A stretch of DNA of 56,501 bases. It comes from UBA7985 sp965661545. Its GTDB lineage: Bacteria > Pseudomonadota > Alphaproteobacteria > UBA7985. Both the position numbers and the translations under genes were made by a program. Of this stretch, positions 51,566 through 56,501 are shown one piece after another. The number at the start of each line of letters is the position of its first letter. The first letter of the stretch is position 1. The notes beneath the pieces are model-generated. The model saw only the letters and a program-made list of their open reading frames with translations. It did not search any database and was not told where the DNA came from. The stretch covers positions 1 through 56,501 of the forward strand of contig CBFIEF010000016.1 in the NCBI GenBank assembly GCA_965661545.1. The letters run 5' to 3'.

Positions 51566-52621
51566 ATGCTCAGGACACTCCAGACGGCACTCGTTGCCGC
51601 GGCAGCGACGTTGATGGCTTCATCGGCGATTGCTCAAGTCAATTTGGTTTCTCATGCAGCAGGCGCAGGCACTGCTGGCGGTCTGGCTGCGACCGGGCTT
51701 GTTGAGTTTGCATCCGAAGCGGGTGTAGCGAACATTCAGCTCAAGGACGGCCAAACCGGTACGAAGTTCATGCTTGCCTTGGCTGAAGGCAAAATCGACA
51801 TCGCTGGTGCACCGCACCACCTGCCATTCCTGATGGGACGCGGCGCGGGTCCATTTGGCAAGCTGGGCAAGGAGCGCGGCGCTGAATTGGCACCGAACGT
51901 TCAACTGCTCTACCCTTACACATTCAGTGTTTTCTACATGTACGGTTTCAGCTCGAATGGGATCAACAGCTGGGATGACCTGAAGGGCAAGAAAGTTCTG
52001 CAGGGTCCACCACAGGGCAGCATGCCGCGTAACTCTCGTGCATTGGTCCAGCTGACAACAGGCCTCAAGGCTGGTGAAGACTATGAGTCCGTCACCGTCA
52101 GCATGAACCAGCTTGCGAACGCACTGATCGACGGCACCGCTGATGTGGCTGTCATCCCAGGCACGTTCCCGGGCCCACGTGAAAGCCAAGTTGGCGCAGC
52201 TGGTGCGGCAAGCGCGCTGTCATTGCCTAAGGCTATGTTTGAAAGCGAAAGTGCGTCCAAGCTGCTGAACAACGTCGGTGCTGCACCGTTTACCGCTCCT
52301 GTAGCTGAAATTCAGGCTGCACTGGGCGACAACTGGACGGTTATTTCTGAAGATGACACGTTCCGTGGCATGGCCATGGTTGGCGGCGACTATGTAAACG
52401 CCAGCATGGAGGAAGAAGTCGCTTATCAGCTTGCTAAGGCTCACATCGACAACATCGACAACCTGAAAGCCAAGGCGCCGTTCATGGCTGCGCTGAACTT
52501 CGGTAACATCGATGCTTCTGTCGCTGGTCTTTGCGGTAAGAACCCCATGAAGTTCCACGCCGGCGCTGTTCGCGCGTGGGAAGAAGCGGGTCACGCTGTT
52601 CCGGATTGCGCAAAGCCTTAA
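51566..52621 (+). CDS. TAXI-family TRAP solute-binding protein
   Basis: 351 residues from ATG 51566, with an ideal GGGAGG site. The signal peptide ends at SSAIAQ. TAXI features: VSHAAGAGTAGGLAATGLVEFA (ligand loop), GKIDIAGAPHHLPFLM, GKKVLQGPPQGSMPRNSRALVQ and the Asn-Gln-Leu-x-x-Ala-Leu-x-Asp-Gly-x-Ala-Asp-Val motif (NQLANALIDGTADVAV). It captures an organic solute in the periplasm for the fused TRAP permease downstream. Two GGGATCC operators lie in its promoter. A strong hairpin follows, which would keep the receptor more abundant than the permease. Confidence 0.93.
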   Translation: MLRTLQTALVAAAATLMASSAIAQVNLVSHAAGAGTAGGLAATGLVEFASEAGVANIQLKDGQTGTKFMLALAEGKIDIAGAPHHLPFLMGRGAGPFGKLGKERGAELAPNVQLLYPYTFSVFYMYGFSSNGINSWDDLKGKKVLQGPPQGSMPRNSRALVQLTTGLKAGEDYESVTVSMNQLANALIDGTADVAVIPGTFPGPRESQVGAAGAASALSLPKAMFESESASKLLNNVGAAPFTAPVAEIQAALGDNWTVISEDDTFRGMAMVGGDYVNASMEEEVAYQLAKAHIDNIDNLKAKAPFMAALNFGNIDASVAGLCGKNPMKFHAGAVRAWEEAGHAVPDCAKP

Positions 52622-52643
52622 TTTGCCAATCGAGCTTTCTACG

Positions 52644-52667
52644 GGGCGGCGATCATATTCGCCGCCC
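52644..52667 (+). terminator. Hairpin between TAXI receptor and TRAP permease genes
   Basis: Perfect 9-bp stem GGGCGGCGA / TCGCCGCCC with a 6-base loop, followed by TCTTCGATTTT. A leaky terminator or stabiliser, as in the dctP-dctQ gap. Confidence 0.72.
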
Positions 52668-52786
52668 TCTTCGATTTTGATCGAAGGCTGAAGTCTCTAT
52701 TGCCCGGATGTGCTCATTCCATCTGAGGCCAACAGTTTGTATCTTGTCCGTCGCACCGTTCGCGACCAAATCGAGTTTATCCCCTT

Positions 52787-55141
52787 ATGAACGACCAAGC
52801 GAAGGCGACGCCGCCCGAAGAACCCAAACAAAAAACGTTTGTGACCCAATTTGTCTTTTGGCTGGGCCTAGCATTGGTCTTTGTCGGCCTGTTAAACGTG
52901 ACCCCGGGCATTCCGGGATGGGACGCGCTCTGGCAGAGCATGACGGGCAACGAATTCTTCCGGATCCGTCGGTTTGAGACCGAGTGGCTCTACCCCATTG
53001 TATTCTTTCTGATGATGTTGATCGTCGCGCTTCAACACTCGCTGTGGCGCAGTTGGGCGGACAAATCGAGCCTTCGGCGCTATGCTGGTCTGGCGCTCGA
53101 TGTTGCGCTGATTGTCGCCGCTGCGTCCCTGTCGCTGACGTACATCATCGAAATCGAAGCCATCTGCCTGCTGGACGTTATCTCGGGCGACCGCGAGCGG
53201 ATGATCGCCGAGGCACTGGCCGCCGAAATCGAGTTTGCCGAACTGGTCGGTCTGCCCGTTCCAGACACCACTGAAGATCCCTTCTGCCTCAACACAACTG
53301 CGGCGTTCCTGCCGCTGGTGGTGTTCCTGTGCGTGATTGTGTTCCTGCTTTACAACGTCAAAGTCTGGGGCCTGCCGCTGGTGATGATTTCCATCATCGT
53401 TGCCGCTTACACGCTGCTGACGGTGTTGAACTGGTTCTTCTTTGGCGCTGATGGTCAGAACAAATATCTCGTCACGATGCTCAGCAGCGAATTCCCCCGA
53501 AACATCGCTTCGGGTCGAGAGGTCTTCCACGACTCTCTGGTGAACCATTCGGCTGGCTTCTTTGGCCGGTTCATGAACGTGTTGATGCTGATGGTGTTCC
53601 CCTACATCGTGCTGGGCGGTCTGTTTGGTCGCTGCGCAGGCGGTCAAGCGCTGATCAAACTGGCTTTTGTGATGACACGAAACTTGCGCGGGGGGCCAGC
53701 ACACGCGGCTGTGTTCTCATCCGCCATGTTCGGAACGATCACCGGTGGCCCCGTGGTCAACGTGCTCTCAACCGGCGTTCTCACCATCCCCATGATGCTC
53801 AAGCGCGGGTTCTCTCGTGTGTTTGCCGGTGGGGTTGAAGCCGCGGCCTCATCGGGCGGTTCGATCATGCCGCCAATTTTGGGCGTGGCCGCCTTTGTCA
53901 TGGCCGCGCTGACCGGTGTCGCGTACCGCGAAATCGTCATTGCCGCGATTATCCCGGCGGTGCTGTACTTCTTCTGCCTGTTCCTATCGGTGATTTTCCA
54001 ATCCCGGAAACAGAAGATCGAAGCCGTTGGCGAAGTCACTGAAGACATGCGCTTAAAGCGGATGGACTGGCTGCACCTGACCCAAGTGCTTGGTCCGGTT
54101 CTGCTGATCCTGGTACTGCTGCTGACACCAAAAGACAGCGTTGGCTGTAGCTGGTACGCCATCCTGATGGGCGCGGAAGTCATCCGCGAAGCGGGCAGCT
54201 GTCAGGTCGTATCCGTGCCGTGGGCTGTTCAAGTCATCCAGAACGCCGCTGGCGATGCCGGTGCCGCAGGCTGGTGGGCCGTTATGCTGCTGATCGCGCT
54301 GATGTTCCTGGACCGCAGCTTCCGCCAGAAGCCCGGCCAGATCTTGGGCGCGCTGGCACATTCTGGGGTCAGCATCGCCACGCTTTACCTGATGTTCCTC
54401 GCCGTAACTGTGATCGACGTGAGCCTCGCGCTGACAGCGTTCTCCAAGTTCTTGTCTGTGGATGTTCTGGGCTTCTTGCGCAGCTTTGACATTGCGGGCG
54501 GGTCCGTGTGGTTCCTGCTACTGGCGCTATCGCTGACAATGATCCTTGCGGTCCTGCTTGGCATGGGGATGCCAGCGGTTCCTGCTTACATCAACGTCGC
54601 CCTGCTGCTTGGGCCGATGCTGGTCGGCTTGGGGCTGTCCACACTAACCTCACACATGTTCATCTTCTACTTCGCCGTCGCCTCAGCGATCACGCCGCCG
54701 GTGGCCCTTGCCGCCTTTGCCGCCTCAACAATCACCAAGGCCGACCCCATGCAAACCGGGTTATCCGCAGTCCGATCGGGGATTGTGATTTTCACCATCC
54801 CGTTTGTTTTCGCGATTTACCCCGAGTTGCTGCTGATCGACAAAGCCGTCATGGACCCCAACATCCCGGGTACGTTCTTGCCCGGCTATGATGGCAACCT
54901 TGAGCTGATGCCACTGGCGCTGCTGCTGGGTCGCGTGGTGTTGGCGCTCTATTTCGTCTCCAGCTCGCTCGCTGCCTATGACTCCCGCGCCCTGAGCCGG
55001 ATCGAAATCGCCCTTCGTCTGGCGGTTGCCGTCCTGCTGCTGTTCAGGCCGTTCGAAGTTTATGGCCCGGCAATCCTTGCTTGGGCGGGTATCATGGGGT
55101 TCCATCTGTATCAGACGCGGCGCGAAACCGCCGCCACCTGA
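52787..55141 (+). CDS. TRAP transporter fused 4TM/12TM permease
   Basis: 784 residues with many hydrophobic segments throughout. The N-terminal quarter is the DctQ-like part with a periplasmic loop (IEIEAICLLDVISGDRERMI). From about residue 200 comes the DctM-like part, with VFSSAMFGTITGGPVVNVLSTG, GGVEAAASSGGSIMPPILGVAAFVMA and AVLLGMGMPAVPAYINVALL. A loop around 430-480 contains two cysteines (VGCSWYA, GSCQVV) that may pair. It works with the TAXI receptor upstream. The ribosome site is weak. The second sulfatase gene starts 33 bases downstream, so import and desulfation are co-transcribed. Confidence 0.93.
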   Translation: MNDQAKATPPEEPKQKTFVTQFVFWLGLALVFVGLLNVTPGIPGWDALWQSMTGNEFFRIRRFETEWLYPIVFFLMMLIVALQHSLWRSWADKSSLRRYAGLALDVALIVAAASLSLTYIIEIEAICLLDVISGDRERMIAEALAAEIEFAELVGLPVPDTTEDPFCLNTTAAFLPLVVFLCVIVFLLYNVKVWGLPLVMISIIVAAYTLLTVLNWFFFGADGQNKYLVTMLSSEFPRNIASGREVFHDSLVNHSAGFFGRFMNVLMLMVFPYIVLGGLFGRCAGGQALIKLAFVMTRNLRGGPAHAAVFSSAMFGTITGGPVVNVLSTGVLTIPMMLKRGFSRVFAGGVEAAASSGGSIMPPILGVAAFVMAALTGVAYREIVIAAIIPAVLYFFCLFLSVIFQSRKQKIEAVGEVTEDMRLKRMDWLHLTQVLGPVLLILVLLLTPKDSVGCSWYAILMGAEVIREAGSCQVVSVPWAVQVIQNAAGDAGAAGWWAVMLLIALMFLDRSFRQKPGQILGALAHSGVSIATLYLMFLAVTVIDVSLALTAFSKFLSVDVLGFLRSFDIAGGSVWFLLLALSLTMILAVLLGMGMPAVPAYINVALLLGPMLVGLGLSTLTSHMFIFYFAVASAITPPVALAAFAASTITKADPMQTGLSAVRSGIVIFTIPFVFAIYPELLLIDKAVMDPNIPGTFLPGYDGNLELMPLALLLGRVVLALYFVSSSLAAYDSRALSRIEIALRLAVAVLLLFRPFEVYGPAILAWAGIMGFHLYQTRRETAAT

Positions 55142-55174
55142 CCGGACTTTCTGAGCACCGAGGATACCGCCACC

Positions 55175-56501
55175 ATGACCGATCGTCCGAGCTACATTCT
55201 GTTCATCACGGATCAGCAGAGGGCCGATTACTTGGGCTGCACCGGTCATCCGACCGTGCGCACGCCCAACATCGATACCATCGCGCAGCGTGGCGTGATG
55301 TTTGAGCGGTTCTATGTCGCCTCGCCGGTCTGCATGCCGAACCGAGCCAGCCTGATGACCTGTCGGATGCCAACAAGCCACGGGGTGCGCTCGCTGGGGA
55401 TACCGTTGGCGACCGATCATGTCACCTTTATCGAGATCATGGCGGCAGCAGGTTATGAAACGGCACTAATCGGTAAAAGCCACCTGCAGAACGTCACCCA
55501 GTTCCCAACACAGTTCGAACGCAAAACCCACCGCGAGGGCTACATCGCCCCGCCGCCAGAGCTCGCCGACGCCATTCGCTCTGATCTGGACGCGCCGCAC
55601 TATCAGTACGAACAACGGCGGTACTGGATGCAGGACAACCCCAGCGTCCCCGCCCCGTTTTATGGCTTTGAGCACTACGACAGCGTCCTGCGCCACGGCA
55701 CGAACACCGGCGGTCACTATGAGGAGTGGCTGAAGCAAGTCGCGCCCGAGGTGTTGGCCCTGCGTGGTCGAGACACGCAACTGGACCACGACTATATCGT
55801 GCCTCAAGCAGTCCGCACGCGGGTTCCAGAGAAGTACTACTCCACCACCTATATCGCGAACCAAGCCTGTGCGTGGCTCGAAGAGCGAAGGGACAGCGAT
55901 AAGCCGTTTTTCTTGATGGTGTCATTCCCCGATCCGCACCATCCCTTCAATCCGCCCGGTCAGTACTGGGACATGTACCGCCCCGAAGATATGGCGGTCC
56001 CGCGCGCGTACACGGACACAACGTGGAACCCGCCCGAATACGTGGTGCAGGCCGAGCGCGAGCGTGCCGCTGACCCAACCCTCGGGCAAATGGCCGGCTA
56101 TTCCCTGGCCGTCACAGCCCGCGAAGCGCAGGAAGCCCGAGCGCTGACCTGTGGGATGATCACCATGGTCGATGACGCCATTGGCAGCGTGCAGCAAGCC
56201 GCGCAAACGACGGAAACGGGGGCTGGAGCCGTGCAAATCTTTACCTCTGATCACGGCGACCATTTGGGCGACCATCGCTTGCTGTTTAAAGGCACAGAAC
56301 AGTACGACACGATCACCCGCGTCCCCTTTATCTGGGCCGACCCCAAGGGCGCGCAGAATCAGCGCAGTTCTGAGCTGGCGCAAACCCTCGATATTGGCAC
56401 CACAATCATGGAACACGCCCGGCTCGAGGCGCCGGATGGCATGCAGGGTGAACTGTTATCGGTTGCGGGCGGATCAGGGCGCGAGGCGGCGTTTATTCAG
56501 T
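55175..56501 (+). CDS. Sulfatase-like hydrolase, partial (3' end beyond window)
   Basis: At least 442 residues, open to the right edge. Alkaline-phosphatase superfamily: YILFITDQQRADYLGCTGHP (metal-binding Asp), then SPVCMPNRASLMTCRMPTSHG, where the signature is Cys53-Met-Pro-Asn-Arg57 instead of C-x-P-S-R. Later come HYEEWLKQVAP, FFLMVSFPDPHHPF and FTSDHGDHLGDHRLLFKG. The Asn variant is seen in part of the superfamily; formylglycine formation may still occur. The N-terminal 45 residues are strikingly like the first sulfatase (DYLGCTGHP, TPNID, RGV), suggesting paralogues with different substrates. GAGGA precedes the ATG. It is co-transcribed with the TAXI-TRAP importer. Confidence 0.9.
   Translation, partial: MTDRPSYILFITDQQRADYLGCTGHPTVRTPNIDTIAQRGVMFERFYVASPVCMPNRASLMTCRMPTSHGVRSLGIPLATDHVTFIEIMAAAGYETALIGKSHLQNVTQFPTQFERKTHREGYIAPPPELADAIRSDLDAPHYQYEQRRYWMQDNPSVPAPFYGFEHYDSVLRHGTNTGGHYEEWLKQVAPEVLALRGRDTQLDHDYIVPQAVRTRVPEKYYSTTYIANQACAWLEERRDSDKPFFLMVSFPDPHHPFNPPGQYWDMYRPEDMAVPRAYTDTTWNPPEYVVQAERERAADPTLGQMAGYSLAVTAREAQEARALTCGMITMVDDAIGSVQQAAQTTETGAGAVQIFTSDHGDHLGDHRLLFKGTEQYDTITRVPFIWADPKGAQNQRSSELAQTLDIGTTIMEHARLEAPDGMQGELLSVAGGSGREAAFIQ

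Noticed and set aside
1..56501. tRNA genes, CRISPR arrays, insertion sequences, prophage or integrase genes
   Set aside because: I found no cloverleaf, regularly spaced repeat array, transposase or phage motif on either strand.

Overview
The window looks like chromosomal DNA from a marine alphaproteobacterium, most likely Rhodobacterales (roseobacter-type). The evidence is two complete TRAP importers, many GntR/MarR-controlled catabolic operons, a DMSP-demethylase-like GcvT protein, alkylsulfatase and sulfatase genes, and tight ATGA/GTGA gene overlaps. Both ends of the window cut a gene. I found no rRNA, tRNA, CRISPR array, insertion sequence or prophage.

Left part, 1-16 kb: accessory and housekeeping genes. 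An MmeI/YeeA-like DNA methyltransferase is coupled to an unknown gene that runs off the left edge. Next come a secreted-type subtilase split by an in-frame amber codon, a small I78-family protease inhibitor, a truncated siroheme-synthase-like gene, a seven-repeat propeller protein, an APH-type kinase, a KdgK-like kinase overlapping an FAH-family protein, a methyltransferase, nicotinamidase and an M23 lipoprotein ending in a strong terminator.

Middle part, 16-37.5 kb: catabolic modules. (a) A GntR/UTRA regulator and an SsuD-like flavin monooxygenase flank a DctPQM importer and a DUF3237 - P450 - NicX-like ring dioxygenase - alpha/beta hydrolase - acyl-CoA dehydrogenase - acyl-CoA ligase operon, which suggests N-heterocycle or aromatic breakdown. 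(b) A sugar dehydrogenase and lactonase pair is followed by a LysE exporter relic. (c) A MarR regulator with a clear palindromic operator faces an operon of PanB-like, Rieske demethylase-like, CitE-like and DmdA-like proteins. The PanB-like protein has lost two of its three metal ligands. The set suggests one-carbon or demethylation chemistry.

Right part, 37.5-56.5 kb: a regulon. Seven copies of a palindromic operator (consensus WTGGGATCCYAW) occur only in three intergenic regions. These control a GntR/FCD regulator (followed by acyl-CoA dehydrogenase, CoA-transferase, IlvD and UxaA dehydratases), a GST - aldehyde dehydrogenase - GST - SDR operon, an SdsA1-like alkylsulfatase, a CxPSR sulfatase/phosphonate-monoester-hydrolase-like enzyme, and a TAXI-TRAP importer followed by a second sulfatase. 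In each region two copies lie 61-64 bp apart. I read this as a coordinated system for import, desulfation and glutathione-dependent breakdown of an unidentified organosulfate. It is the most interesting part of the window.
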